Below, piece by piece: positions 25,580-39,600 of a DNA stretch of 64,000 nt (its first letter is position 1; every line of letters begins with the position of its first letter). A program made the translations under genes and the position numbers. The notes below the pieces were generated by a model. The model made no database searches. It saw nothing but the letters and a program-made list of their open reading frames with translations, and was not told where the DNA came from. The DNA comes from Baylisascaris procyonis. Lineage: Eukaryota; Nematoda; Chromadorea; Rhabditida; Ascarididae. Location of the stretch: NCBI GenBank assembly GCA_037389465.1, contig JAZARR010000146.1, forward strand, positions 2,108,001 to 2,172,000, in the 5' to 3' direction.

Positions 25580-27766
25580 TCGTTCTTTGAACAGCACTTG
25601 GATGTCTGATGTTGCTGACGCATTTTGCATGACTCATGTACGATTTATAAGCGCGTATGCGCTTCGGTTGCTTATATGCCCTCGTTTGATGGTTGCAATG
25701 AATGTTCGTTATCTTTGTTGAGCATCGATTGCTTTATTGCTATTCACCTCCACTCAACAACCAATTATTTTCTTTTTTCTTGCCGAAACCATATATTTGC
25801 TTGAACCTCCGAGGATGACTATGCTCTAGCTAGGAGTATGTGGATATTGTTTCTTTAAGCTGTGGTGTTCATAAAGTTTAAAGATGCTTTCAACTTTTGA
25901 CTATTCATCTCTGCATAAGGTTATTAAAACAATAAAATCAACTTTTCAAACGCAAAAGCACAGAAAATAATGCTAGTAAAAAAGCAAATATTGTAACCTC
26001 ATTCGACTTCAGAAGAATTTTCTCTTCCTCCGGAAAACATTATTTTCCTCATCACTGTTTTAAATATCCTCGTCGATGAAGTTTACTATCGAATGAGTTG
26101 TTTTTTGATGTAATTTTAGTCAATTCACTAATTAGCTTTCTTTAAGTCTTCATCATCGATTCATTCTATTATTGATCACTGGTTTGATTTATTATCATTT
26201 CTCGAGTTCCTTTGGCCTCTTACAATGTCATCATTCAACATTTGTTTTTTTTTTAATCAAGTGCAGAACGTTTTTTTTTTTTGAAAAAGAAACGATTACT
26301 GAAACAAAGAATGGACGATGTGCGCTACGTGGAAGGGTTCTCATATGCTAACAAACGACAGTAGGTATGTGCGCATTCACCTGAGTGTTACGTATCGATC
26401 TAGTGCTGAGTTATTTGTTGGGCACTGCGACGATTTGCTTCTTCACAATGCAATGCATATGCATTGGTGACTCGTTGTAATACAATCGAGTTCATTTCGC
26501 ATATGCTATATACGCGATTGCATAATATTGCATGTTTTAAAATATCGAAATGAATTTCAGTTATTTATAAAACGAAAATGAGAAGGAAGTTGATGACAGC
26601 ATTGCTGTTTGAATGCCGCAAATGGAATAACTAAAAAGTTTTCTTAACTTGATGAATGTATCGCCTCACTCTGGCTTGAAAAGAAAAGCCTAATCTTGAG
26701 AGAGGGTATGTGCAAAAACAGTGCTAAAGCTCATCTTATGCGTAAATTCTTTCAGGGACACAGGAAATTCTTGGCTAATCCATTTGTGCTACCTGAACGG
26801 CAACAGTAGTAATTTGTTTCATTAGTTGTTTGTCACTGAAAAGATTGTGGAGACGAGTAGGAGAAGGAAGGTTTGTCATCTTCTCCGGTTTTACCTCATA
26901 GAAAGCAGGGACTGCAAAGACAAATATTTCTTTCCTAACCAGAGCGCGAAATTTTTTTTCCAATCTTTCTTTGAAACTTCTGGAAACCTATAAGTACTCC
27001 AACAAGTAATCTAATCGTTCACTTAAATCAGATACTAATCAACTCAACGTCCCGCTAATTGAAGAGAAACCATTAACGCTGACTAATATACGGCAATGCT
27101 CTCAACAATATATACTTTGTGGCAATCGGTATTCAGGTATGCGATCAGAGGCCTTATTCACTTCTTAATTTCTCCAACGTTGCCTTTTTTGGACTTCGAT
27201 AGAGGCCTTTTTTTGTATTTCAACAGCAATATATCTTTCTTTTCTAATGTCTTTTCAAAATCTTCTTAGGTAACTTTAGGTAGATAACCCTGTGCTCTTA
27301 GCAGTCTTTGTATACCTCAATAAAAATTTTATTCGAGGTAATACAGTATTGCATTCATTGGATTTTTTATCCTGCTGATGACTGTTGCAAGACTTCGGTA
27401 AAGCCTGTTTGAGCGTATCTGCATCTCACAAAGTATGAACTGTTCGAGTAGCTGGTATCCTTTTTTACTGTGAAGAAACCAGTTCTATTTATTATAAATG
27501 AGGAGAATATTTGTGTTGTTATTATTGACGAATTTGCATAGTAGTATTGTTCACATATTTTCATGATGTCTTATGTGACGTCTCAATGCTCCAATTTTGT
27601 ACGCTGCTGTTATTAAAACCCTGTCGAAGGTATGCCTGTCATATAACTCAGTTTAATAGCAATAACTTTTTGCCTTGCTGTCTTATGATAATCGCCTGAT
27701 CTGTTTATCTCTCCAACGAGTTTCGTCATACGACTTTATTTATTTTTTATTTATTTAATTTTTTTG

Positions 27767-27769
27767 CAG
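27767..27769 (+). promoter_or_regulatory. Likely spliced-leader acceptor of CYSTM gene
   Basis: A T-rich run ends in TTTTTTGCAG only 21 bases before the ATG at 27791. A strong 3' splice site with no upstream coding exon is the usual mark of trans-splicing in nematodes. Confidence 0.6.
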
Positions 27770-27790
27770 AAGTTCGCGTCATTGGTATAA

Positions 27791-29286
27791 ATGTCAGCAC
27801 CCCCACCTTATCAGCAACAACCATATGGTCAAGCGGTTCGTTCATTAAATTTTCTAACTATTTTTTCTTTGAATAATACATTAGCTTCATATTTTTGGTT
27901 TTTTCTATAAATGAAATATGCTCTCTATTATAGTTGCTAAATTCTGGCTCCATTTTATTCAATTGCCAATATTTGGATAGTGATTTTCAGATATAGAGTG
28001 AAAAATATTTACGCTTGATTTATGATCTCAGCGACATTCCCAGTCGCAATTGCACAGCGATGATGGTGTTTTCAATTTTCATTTCTTCTTGATGAAAAAT
28101 GAAATTTATTACTTATGTAATCAAATAGCTGTTTCCGAGAATGTTGCGATCTTTGTAACTTGGAATTTTTCTAGTATCCAGCACAGCCCGGATTCAATCA
28201 AGTTGCTTACGGATATCCTGGTCAACAGCAAGCTTATTACCCTCCAAATCCGCAAGGATACCCTCCTCAAGGATACCCTCAGCAAACCTATCCCCCACAA
28301 GGATATGGATATCCTCAACCACAAGTTGTGTAAGTATCTTTTCTTTTCAAATGAGTATAACTTAGCAACGGCAGCAGTAACAGTTTTTATGGGAAGAAGA
28401 AAAGAACTTTTGCAACAGATTGTTCATATTATGTTTCATAACAGTCATATTTTCTCATTGTATTTTGACGTATTCATAAGTAGCAACGCAAATTACTTAT
28501 TGCCAAAGAAACCCTGAGAATCTTTGTGCGAATATCTAACTCAAATTTATGTGATTAGAACGCTGACAAAGAAATACCAGGATTTAGCTGAGTGTCCGAT
28601 TGTTCACATTCAATACTGCTGCTTTGTGGAACGAAATGATTGGCGATAAGAGCATATGGAATGTGTATTCCACTAGACCGATGGCGGTTGATTGTGTCAG
28701 CATCGCATCACTATATTTCAGCAGTTTAGACGTCATCAGCTACGGTTGAGTCTGTGTTAATGTGTTTAACATCCAGTCCAAATGTCACTTTTCGCTATAT
28801 CCAAACCGATTTAGATCACCGCCAAATCAAAACGTAAAATGTAGCTTACAACTGCTGAGCAGTCGAAAAGATTACGTATATACGGTCTCCACTTGTATTT
28901 TATTAGGAAACAGGGAATTGGGACAGCTGGTAAGATATTTGCGTGCTGGAGCAGAATTCAAAATTTTTGGTTAGGTCATTAGTACTGCCGCATGCTTGAA
29001 GCATTAACTTACCAGATGCATTTGCTGCTTCTTGTATTTTTTTTTTATTTACTCAAGAATAGGCGAGTTCATTGTTAGTTTCGTGTATAATTCTTAGTTT
29101 CTGAAGAGTGAGGATTCTCTAGATCGGTTTTTTTCACTAAGTACCATGTTGCTGTTGTGAAACTGCAATTTCAGAACGGTTGAACGGGAATGTGATCACA
29201 ATCGTAACAGTGGATCGAATAACTGTTGTTTATGGGCGTTGTTGGCTTGTTGCTGTGGATGCTGTCTGGCAGAATGCTGCGATTGA
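27791..29286 (+). CDS. CYSTM-family small membrane-associated protein
   Basis: Three exons: 27791-27835, 28175-28329 and 29175-29286 (TGA), making 103 residues. Residues 1-67 are rich in Pro, Gln, Tyr and Gly (MSAPPPYQQQPYGQA, then NPQGYPPQGYPQQ repeats). The C-terminus, CCLWALLACCCGCCLAECCD, is a short hydrophobic segment packed with cysteines. This layout and length match the CYSTM family (human CYSTM1 is about 97 residues), tail-anchored or palmitoylated proteins linked to stress tolerance in plants and yeast; the animal role is poorly known. The donor after exon 1 is weak (GTTCGT), so the first intron is the least certain part. The second intron has a good GTAAGT donor. Alternative calls would be an annexin-like or BRI3-like Pro/Tyr-rich N-terminus, but the Cys-rich end decides for CYSTM. 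Confidence 0.85.
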
Positions 29287-31539
29287 AGAGTTCATTCCAT
29301 TTGCATATCTATGCCTTAGAAAGCAGGCAACTGTGAGGTTGGTAGTGAATGGCCTCTATGGCATTTTCTAGGTAATGATCTCTGGGTGAGTGAACGATTG
29401 AGCAAAATAGAGAAAATTTACGTTGCTGAAGCCAAGTGACTGTTTGGTACTAAAAATTTTGATACTTCTGTAGTCGGTAGACATATGCAAATAGCGTATT
29501 CTCGCAGATTCTTGGTGTAGAGGAATGCATAGGTGAACCCAAAATTTTGATGCAGATGTTTCACTATTTTCGACTGTAGTGAATGGTCCTCATAGCGCCA
29601 CCTAAATAGAACTGTAAAGTAAAGTCAGCTCGGCGGCATTTTTTGTCTACGGGCAACTAAACCAATGCAGTTTCCGTATTCATCACAATTTAAACAGTGC
29701 AGCCTATTCAGTGGTAATCTTTAACCTTCTGCTTAAAGTTCTCAAGAAAGATTCGTTTTTCCTGTTCCTTCATGGAAGCCATTTCGTTCTATGCGAAAAT
29801 TTGTTTTTAAAATGTCTTGATGCGAACTTTCGATAACGGCCCTCCATCTCCATAACCAAATTAATCGAGCGGAAATATCGTCAAAAACTATTGGAAGCAA
29901 ATCAGGAGTAATGAAATTTGATAGGAAATATGAGCGCCTTTCTAATCTTAATCTGAACTACCAGGGTATACAGGTTCTAATCAAGTCGCAGTAACTCAAT
30001 AGTGGAGTATGATTTCATAATCAACGCTTTTCTGCGAATCAGGTATCGTGAATATTAGCCTCTTTGGAAATTTATGCCGAAAGAAACTTGGATTGGCTCC
30101 AGACGACACTAAGTTAGCGTTCACTAAAGTTAGATACGTCACAGTAATTTACTAGGCATATGGGTAGATAAGGGGTTTAGCTTGCCAAAAATGTATACTA
30201 CAAATACGCCATGGTTTAGCTTAAATGCCAAAAGAAGTTAAATTGAGGGCTTAACGTTGTAACTGAGAGAGTGTAACAAAGAGTGTAACAAAACAATTTT
30301 GGCTATTCACAAAATTTCAACGTTGTCGTCATCGAAGCTGTATAAAGGCTGTTGCTAACTTTTTGAAATTGAGACTTCGCAACGCTTTCGAGAGCTCAAA
30401 TAAATAATTCAAGAAATTCACCATCAAATAGTTGTTCGAATTCAGTGGAAAAAGGAAATCATCACTATCAAATGCCTATTTGGATACTTTCTTCGCAGGT
30501 ATATTTCTTAAAAGTCGCTTAACAAAGTTGCACCTCGTGGGGTTTTTTTTAGTTTTTTTTTTCTCCGCTTTCATTGCATCACTACATTAACTGCCGAGTT
30601 GACCTGCAGTATACTTATTGAAAGGGAAATGCCCGAATAGCTCAAATGCGTTCATTGCACAACTCGAATTTATCGATTTTTATCTACGAATATCGTTCTC
30701 TTTTATCAGCTGTTTTATTGTGCTGCCTCAACTATTTAAGTTTATCGTGATAGTCAAATGAAACCTCATTATTAGTGACGAATGATTGATATTACTCTTG
30801 TATTACATCCAAGTGTCAACGTTTGTTGTTGTATATATCAAAACATTGTTTCGTTAATTCTTATAGCCAAAAATTCATCAGAAAATTGCAGTTGATTTGC
30901 TTTAAAAAATCATTATTCGTTGTGAATTTTATGTGCAAACTTTTGAAGGTTGTATTTACGTTAATATTGTTATGACATATAATTTCCATTGTATTCACGC
31001 TAATATACCTATGATATATAATTTCCCTATGTGAGAGAGTTAATAAATGAAATTTTTTGATGCATCTAACCGAAATCGCATCACTGCATAAAAAGAGAAA
31101 AAAATTAAAAATAGCAATGATCAGATTAATAAAGCGTTATGTCTTAGCAACACCTACACGTGCAGCATATTGCAGTGCTAGTTCAAGAGGTTTAAGCTTC
31201 CCGCAGCATTTTTTCGAACTTTAAAAGTTTCACTCTTGTACTGAAAGTTCATCTTTTATGTAAACTTTGGATTATAAAGATTCTTAAATTTACGCAATTC
31301 CTTGATTAAAGGAGACGCCAATCAAACAGAACCCATGCAGTGCACTGCAGAGGGCAAAAGAACTTACCGCGGAGGAAAAACAAATACTACGTTCTTAATA
31401 AAATCACTAATTTGACACGCAGGCTTTGTTGTGTATTTGTAGTATTGTTTGTTTTACTATTTATGTTAGTGTGGCCAGTGTTAATATTAGTATTACTGTG
31501 AGAATTAGAAGTAGTTTTATAAATGTTTCAAAAGCCAGT

Positions 31540-31870
31540 AATAGAAGTCACACTATTAGTGATAATAGTAATAATAGTAATGGTAATTGTAATAATGTTA
31601 ACAGTTATAATGAAAATTAGCGATAACGGATAATAACAATCGTAATAGTAATAATAGAAATAATAACACTTACTGATATTAATAATCGACAATAATAATA
31701 GTAAATATAATAAATAATTAATAATGAATGATCAGTAATGGTGATGATAATACGTGGCAGGAAAATAAATAAATAAGTAAATAAATAAATATTAGCAATA
31801 ATGGTAACTGTAGCAACCGCAATAATGAAACAGTCATTACTACCGTTAGTATTATTGCTCTTGACTCTTT
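31540..31870. repeat. Low-complexity AAT/AGT-rich tract
   Basis: Degenerate trinucleotide sequence with many ATAATAGTAATA-like units and a TAAATAAATAAAT stretch near 31770-31790. The open frames through it read as Asn/Ser or Ile/Tyr-rich strings and are artefacts. Confidence 0.85.
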
Positions 31871-32542
31871 CTACTACAGTTATCACTGTTGCTGTTAAAA
31901 AACACCTGCTTTACTACGTGCTATAAGGAACTTTCATTGCTGTTTTCACATTGCACTTTATGCGATAAGACCTGACCTTCTTTATGCAAGAAATTAAAAA
32001 AAAACGAATCGAAGCGATGCTTGGCCTAGAGCTTATCTTTGAACTTGCTGTGTTCTTTGGCCATTTGCATGCTTTTATGAACATGCTTGTTCCACACAGC
32101 TGTTTTAGAATCTCAGATTTCCAGAAAACACGTTAACAAGTCTTCCGGAGAACCTGTCACGTTATGTGCTTCAGCATTCTGCTCATCTGAGGAGTCTGTT
32201 TCATGACTTGTAAGCGAAATAATGCCTTCATGTTTTAATTAATCGATCGCTTACACAACTCTTCTAGAAAGGACCCGCTTTTATTGTAACTCAGCCGATA
32301 AAGTGAAAGAGCGGCTGACACAAAATGAATGTAAATTTTTTTTTGTCTTCAAATGCCTATAACTTCTTTCAAAATTGATGGATCAAATGAATGAACAGAG
32401 CCTCTCGCTGTAGTGTCTAATATACTCAACGAATTCCGTAGCATAAGCTAAAGTGGCTTCAGAGTTAAAATCATCGTGTAAACAAGCAAATACATACGCG
32501 CACACGAACGAATCCAGAAACACGACTTTGCCAAAATGCGCT

Positions 32543-32574
32543 TTTTTAAGCAATTTTGCAAAATCGCTTAAAAA
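32543..32574. repeat. 32-base near-perfect palindrome
   Basis: TTTTTAAGC and GCTTAAAAA flank a self-complementary ATTTTGCAAAAT core, with one mismatched pair over 32 bases. Its function is unknown; it could be a cruciform, a transposon end or a protein binding site. Confidence 0.8.
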
Positions 32575-35500
32575 CCGAATGGAAAAAATAGTCCCGAAGT
32601 GCATTTATAGAACAATTACTGAATTGCCTCTTTTCTGACATTCGTGGCATCCGTGGCACCTCTGGTGTCCATGGATTTTTTTTTAATGCGCTACACAAGT
32701 TTTCCTCCATGTTGTCATTCGACGAACTGCATCGAATTCGAAAAGTTAATTTCTTTTAAGGCAACTTTGGAATTAACAAACAAATACCATTTGCGGGCAT
32801 TGTGAGAATAATAGAAGCGGTACAGCTGCTACGTTTCTTCTTCAAAGTATTTTTGTCGGGGAGCATATCATATGCTGTGAAACCATTCCAAAGAATGAAA
32901 ATTTACCTGGTGGATAAGCAAAACTGCATGACATCGGAGCATATTAAAACGCTCGGATTTTTAATATGCTTTGATAAACGTTCAAAAGGCTTTTTGTACA
33001 GTAAGGTACATTGCATAGAACAGATGTATTACAAGGGATCATTAACATTCAGATTCACATTGATTATCTGTAGATTTCCAGAACTGCCTTGCCAAAAGAG
33101 CAGTCAGTTTCTAAAAGGAATTCATCACAGAACAACCTGCAATGAATGCTTTCCTATGCGCAAAAAAATATGCAAATAATATCGGTTCACAGACCCAACT
33201 GACTTTTGGTGCACTAGCTGAAAGAGATGATCGACGTGTGAAGGGTGCGATAGAGAACGACCGTGGAACCAGTTTCGCGTTGTGAGCCTTCCGCCAGCTC
33301 AGCGCTCCTTTCGTGGCGCTTGTATGCAGATTGCGCGATCGCTCGTTTCATTCACCACTTAGAGTCAACCGATAGCCAAATCACCACATGTTTTGCTAAA
33401 TACCGTTCACGTGTTCACTTTTTCACCTTGTTTAGGAGTGAAATGCATACACCATGTCCCTTTAGTAGAGGATCAATTTGAGCGAATCTCTTTGAACATA
33501 ATTCCGAGAAATCTAGATTACTAGGTAGTAGTGGTTTTGGACTTTTCTTTGCAATTTTCCACTATTGGCTTAATTTTAGGAACTTGAACATATCTGTTTC
33601 TTGATGTTTGCTGCCAATTGATGCATGATTCTGAGCAATCTTTGCGCTAAATAGTTTCGCTATTTTGCATCTTTTAATCGAAGTTAGCAAATCTGATGCC
33701 ATCCAGTTTTTCGTGCATTCTCAGCTGCTTTTATTTTAGTAACCACTTACTCTCAGCTGAACATGAATTTAAAGTTATTCCGACACCAAATTTTACTTCT
33801 GACTGCGGCATTTAATACAAAATGCAAGTGGCGATAAATAACAAACATTTTAGAGTTAACGCCATTTAAAGGTTCCTTATTCATAAAATCGCTCCCTGAA
33901 GGTGCTCAATTAGGGATATGTTTGATAAATGCCTCATGAGCCCTCATTTACGCACAGTTTTTTCTAGAAGTTACTTGCTAAATCACATCACGCAGCAAGT
34001 AATTTGACACTGAAGGATGTGCAGCAATATCTGGTTGAAGCGAGCCCCCCTCGCCAACAGGAACAATAGCATCGCTTCTTCCGTGATCGAACTCGCACTG
34101 TCCCTTCTAAGCATAACGGAAAAATCAATGCCACGATTGAGAAACTTCGTGGTTCTGTTCTGTTTCACTACTACAATTGCCCACCGCTATTTGGAGCTCG
34201 AGTTTTTCTAGCAGAATTTTCTTCGACCAATATTTGATGCAAACTTTGAAACGGTCAATAAGGAATCACTAGGTGATCTATTAAGTGCAGTGTTATTAAG
34301 CTAATTATTTTCCAACGGAATAAAAACAATTTCGATATCCGTAGTAGTTTACTTTCCACTCTCATAGAGATTTATTCAGCAGTATCACTTCTAAATGCAG
34401 TGCTTTCTTGAAGACTCAAAATTGTGGCAGTGAAAAACTGCACCTTGTGCTGCCAAGATCGAAATACAACAGCTACTTGCTATCGCCGTTCTTAATCTCG
34501 TCCACATTTGAATGATTATATCCCAGCGTTTCCAAAAAAAAAAAAAAAACATGCCATCTTTGCACGCTAATGCGTTTTCCCACTAATTTTCGACTATCAC
34601 ACTTCTTCATTTGCTCCGAAGTGTTTGCACAATGGTTTCATTTTCCACATATAAGATATTCACTTTTCATATCAGTCTGCAAAATTCACTAACCAAATTT
34701 AAAATTTAAGGAATAAACAGAAAAATTGCTTGGTTGAAAGTGTTTCGTGAAATATACCAGCTTCAAATCTAGAATTCTAATATATTTGACCGATTGAGCA
34801 ATAAACACCACCTTTCAAATTCTAATAAGCACTAACGGCTGGAATTAGGAATTAATGCTTTTGAATTAATGCTTGGGCTACTATTCCATAGTACGATCGC
34901 TTTGATCATATATACCAAGATTTATCGATTATCGCTCTTCCATGCCGTATTTGTATACGTAGGGTTATTTGTATACGTAACTCTTCCATACTGAACGCAA
35001 CATTTGTATGCGTAACTGCTTATCATAAGGTTAAGTTATACTATAGCTTATGTATTATATGCTCCGTACATGGATTTGTTTCCCTTGCAAGCTAACTCCA
35101 GTTTCTGTATTAGTATTAAAATTTCATTCCAGAATTCTTAAGAACGTTTTAGTTATCTGTAAACGTCATTCATATTTCTACGATAGATCTAGTATTAAAC
35201 ACAGATCAAATAAATATTGCACTACATCTTGCAACTATACGGTCAAACCCGTTAACATCTACAGTTAGGCTTATCGATTATCATATTATCACGCATGGCT
35301 CTGGTGCGCTCATGTCAACCATATGCTCCAACATACATTAACGTTTATATTTTTGTGCATTGCTTTTCTAGGTTTATTGATAAGTCATACATGTACCTTA
35401 CTTTACATAGTGATTCTTCTATTATACTATTCCTAATCTTTGATTTTCCTTTACTCTTTCGAACTGTGGCGACGGGTTAGTGTTATCGTTTAGAGCTTTT

Positions 35501-36047
35501 ATATTTACTGCAATTTTCTTATTTTACATTTTTCAGTTGTTCTCATAAGGGTTACTTTTCTATTCCTTTCTAATTTTCTACTGTTAGTTCAGCTGTCTAA
35601 TATAGATTCTTATACTAACAGGGTTATGCGTTTCGTTCTGACGATGGCCCGCGCATAACTCAGATGCATACATCAACGGATAAGGACCAAAACGTGGTCA
35701 TCTTTTGTTCTCATATTTGATCTATCCGTGTCTTACTTAGTGCATTCTTAGCGAATATCTAGTCTTCTAACAGTCATCTATTGCGTCTCTGCTCATACTA
35801 ACGTGATTTCTGCTTTTGTTTTAAAAAAAATTGTTTTCTTTTCATTTCTTTTCTTAACTTCGTTTTCTCGGACAAACATATTCATCTGGGTCTGTACTGA
35901 CGTTGTACGTATGAAGGACTTTACATCAGTATTATTTCAGTACAAAACTTTTAAAGTTTTTGACATGTGGATCATATTTCCTTTATAAAAGTTTCATAAA
36001 TTTTGAAAGTATTGTACATTTCTGCATTTTTTGCTATTTTTAGCTTC

Positions 36048-36443
36048 GTTCAGGTTTATTTCCTATGCATTTATATGCTTGATGCCGCTATGTTCGATGT
36101 GCCAGTTATTGCTGCCGTACGAATATGTTTTATGACGGAATATTATGCCTGTTTATCGCTTGAAATTGTCACCAAAATGATCACCTATAGGGACGAATGT
36201 GCCTACCGTTCCATCTCCGACAATTGTTACGAGCATTTCTTTTGAGACATGCCATAAGTATTGAGTGACGATCTGTTATCGTTTTTGCTATTATTTCGAT
36301 TGTATCGCATCGCTGACATAGGTTATATGTTTTGTAGCGGCGGAAATGCTCACTACGATATTCGCAAGGTGATTTTCAAGTTTCACGTCATGAGCGAGTT
36401 TTTACTAACGGGAATGACGTCCATTGTCGAAAATATTGCCTAA
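36048..36443 (+). other. Possible decayed membrane-protein ORF
   Basis: After a TTCAG acceptor-like site there are two open stretches in the same frame, separated by a TGA and a TAA. They are hydrophobic and contain cysteines (CFMTEYYACLSLEIV, ECAYRSISDNCYEHF, GYMFCSGGNAHYDIR). They could be remnants of a polytopic receptor, but I recognise no family. It may equally be chance. Confidence 0.2.
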
Positions 36444-36529
36444 TGAATGACGTAATTAGTGTTGTTTTAGACAAAGAATGACGTAAATAGCTGATACTAG
36501 TGTGGTGAAGAGTCTCTAACCTTCGGAGG

Positions 36530-36670
36530 AGTTCTTGATGGGGACTCTGTGGGAAAAGGGGTTCCTCGACTTTTTTCTTTCCGGCTTTGCCGTCGGGTTT
36601 CTCATCCCGATAAATCGCCCGTCACCCTTCTCACCCTACCCTGCCACCTTTAACCGGAAACCCCTATTGC
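36530..36670. repeat. GC-rich patch with inverted ends
   Basis: A GC-rich 140-base island in AT-rich DNA. AAGGGGTTCC near its left part is roughly complementary to CCGGAAACCCCT near its right part. It could be a short non-autonomous mobile element. No family is recognised. Confidence 0.35.
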
Positions 36671-39600
36671 CGCATTACACTACGTGATACTGTTTCGGAT
36701 TTCACAACTACCTGATTTAAGCTGAAAAACAAATGACGTTCTTACCGGAATATAGAGCCGAACGTTTTCGTTCTTCTGAAATTTACTACTCATATTTTCT
36801 TCAGTACATAAAAACATAGCTATCGTTTTCTATGGACTTTTCGTTATTGAACACTTTGCTGAAGTAGTTATCATTTCCATATTTTTGGTCACTCAATTTT
36901 AGGATGCTGGCCTTCAGAGTATAAAAACCACTTTACATTTTCAAAGGTTTTTTATCATTTTCCGGTTTTCACCAAAGAGCATAAAGAATGGATCTATAGT
37001 CTGCAGAGAACGGTATGATCGAAATCTCTTCAAATAGGACGCCAAATGCGTGAAACAAAATATTTTGTTGTTATTAACAAACATAGGTTCTCATGTTTTA
37101 AATCTCTTCAAGCATAATCGCTTACAATATAAACTGAAGCATGCACTTTTATGCAAATTTTATTTGAAGTTCGACTCTGCTCACAAACTCATAGCAGTAA
37201 AATTAAACAAGAAATTAGAATTCTGAACTATTTTCTTCACCTGTAACTTTCTCTTCTACTGTGGACGATCGTTCATGTTCTTGATGCCTTCACTTGCGGG
37301 ACATTTATAATGTGGCGGCTAATCCCGATACCTATTTCTCTAATTTCTCATCGCATGAATCATCGTAAATTCCACTCATTCTACAGCTGTTTCCACTGAC
37401 TCTTAAATGTTGTTGTCGACTTTCACGCATTGATCATTTATGCAAAAAAAAAAAATTTTTTTTAAATCGAAACGTACGCTCGCTCGCAGCACAAAAACGT
37501 TTGGCAACCATATGCGAAAAACCAACATTTCTCTATGGCAATCGTTTCGCTGTGCTTCGTTCCATACGATTTCCTCAGAGCGATTAGAAACTTCATTATT
37601 CACTTTAAAAATTCGCAATACTATGAACTCAGGAATTAATCAAAGTCAACATTTTTCATTAACGGTACGAAATTCGTTTAATTATCCATTATTTCATCAC
37701 TTTTAAGTTTTTTTTTTCTTATTCAAATCTTCCATAGCAGTTGCTTTTTAAGATTTTCCTAACATTATTCTAAATTTCTTGGCATGAAGATCATTTATAT
37801 TTCTGCTTTTTTTTTGCTGTCGAATTGCAGGTATTCGGTCAATTTTTTTGTGCTCAACATATATAGTGCATTTTCTTTGATGGAATTTCAGTTGTTGTTT
37901 TTTTCTCATAACGTCATTCGATGCACTGACTCCTAACAACGTTTCTGAGTGGCCATGTGATAACACACTATGAGAGCAAGTGAATGATGACGAATTAAAA
38001 TCTTCTTAAGCTGTATTAGTCGAAGGAACGAGGGGGCGAGTTGTGGGAGAAGGCTTAAGAGCGAGGAGAGATGAACATAAAAATACTGCCACCTAGAGAC
38101 AATATTCACAGTGAAGTGAGAAAAACTTAAGCGCATCCTTTCGTTTACCCTAGTCATCCGATAGTGCAATTTTTGTCGGTGCGGTGCTTGCATCGTAAAG
38201 AGCATGCCACCTACATATAAAGCACCTCTCACCTGTCCGCTCATAGGTCTCCAAAGAGCGTGAAACGTGGCTGTATTCTCTGAGTCTTCTCAAACCTGCA
38301 CTTTTTTGCTCTTCTACGCATAGCAACAATAGAAAGTGCAGTTTTTCGATTATCTCACATGAATCTTCTCAATATTTGATCGCTCACAAATCTATTGAGT
38401 TGTGCTGCTTATGTCCACTGTTAAGCCTCTAAATCGGAACGTTGCACACGTAATTTTAGTATAAATTATAATGCCAACTATGAAATGATGCATTACAAGT
38501 GTGTCATTATTCTTATGCAGAGAGCTCGATAGAATATTTTTGGTTATTCTGCTAAATGAAGAAGGCAAGGAAAGTGCTATCGCATCTGGTGAAGATGAAA
38601 AGAAAAAGAATTGATAGTGATCCCAGCAGCTTTTTGCTCCAAAATATGTCAATTCCAAGTTGTGAACCAATTGAACTTGAGTCTCAAAAATTATGCTATG
38701 ATTATGGCCGATTAGATAATAAACAAATCGTTCAAGACGTCTTGATCATTCCACAATCCCTCCGTTAAGATTTAAGAAAGTGAGTCACGCAGTTTTCTTG
38801 ATCAGCCAGTTGATCCAGAGTCATTAATCCAATAGTTTATAATCCAGAGTTCTTGATCGACCGCTTAAGGGGTATGAACGGAATCTATCGGAAGTAAGGG
38901 GTTAAGCGCGTTCTTTAGCGTATCATTGGCATCGCTTGCAATACTGAAAATCATCGATGTCGTATCGCCGTTCGATGTAAAGTTTGCGCAGCTTTACGGT
39001 GAGCGCTTCCCATCGTCGTTTCCGCCTCTACATTTCACTATTCTGCTCATTCCGGTTACGCGCTACTTTCTTTTCATGATGAACTAACTCATTGTTGTGC
39101 ATATATACTCTTCCACTGTAAAAGTATCCTTCCCATTCTCGCGACTTCAAACATTCATCCCATGATCTCATCGCTCATAGCCCTTGCGCGATAGCACCAT
39201 ATTTCTCAGCAGTAATGGTATTATTCAAGCTCCCAACGGTCAAGCTTAGCTTGTTTAGTTGCCTTAGAGATGTGCAGTCAAAATCTGCAGCTTTGCATGC
39301 GAAACTTCCACTTTAATTGCCCTGCCTCTAAGGGGGTGAGATCCAGAAACGACATGGATTGTAGTTATCATTTGGGAATTTTTTCTTTTCGTAGGTAATG
39401 CGTACAAAGTTTCTTGATGATAGCCTTCTCATTCACAGCTAAAGTTGATCGCAATATATATGCATGTATGCACATGTTTATGGGTATTGATCTTTTACAA
39501 AATACCAATTTGGGCCTTAGATAATCCAAAGCATTATCGGCAGCCGAAGTGCTGTTGATAATGTTTAAAGCATAATACCTGTGAATTGATTATTCTATTG

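Larger units (their letters stand above)
24401..27769. other. Intergenic region between the gba array and the CYSTM gene
   Basis: No ORF with recognisable homology on either strand. It contains a small direct repeat (24690-24790), a GT microsatellite (25503-25579) and several homopolymer T runs near 26250-26285. The last few hundred bases presumably include the promoter of the CYSTM gene. Confidence 0.6.

Noticed and set aside
25267..25721. ORFs through the GT repeat on both strands
   Set aside because: They are microsatellite artefacts giving Cys/Val or His/Thr strings.
32802..33179. Open frame of 125 codons
   Set aside because: No motif, no splice structure and no recognisable similarity.
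38556..38768. Lys-rich open frame of 70 codons after a TGCAG site
   Set aside because: It looked exon-like at first, but no family or partner exon could be found.
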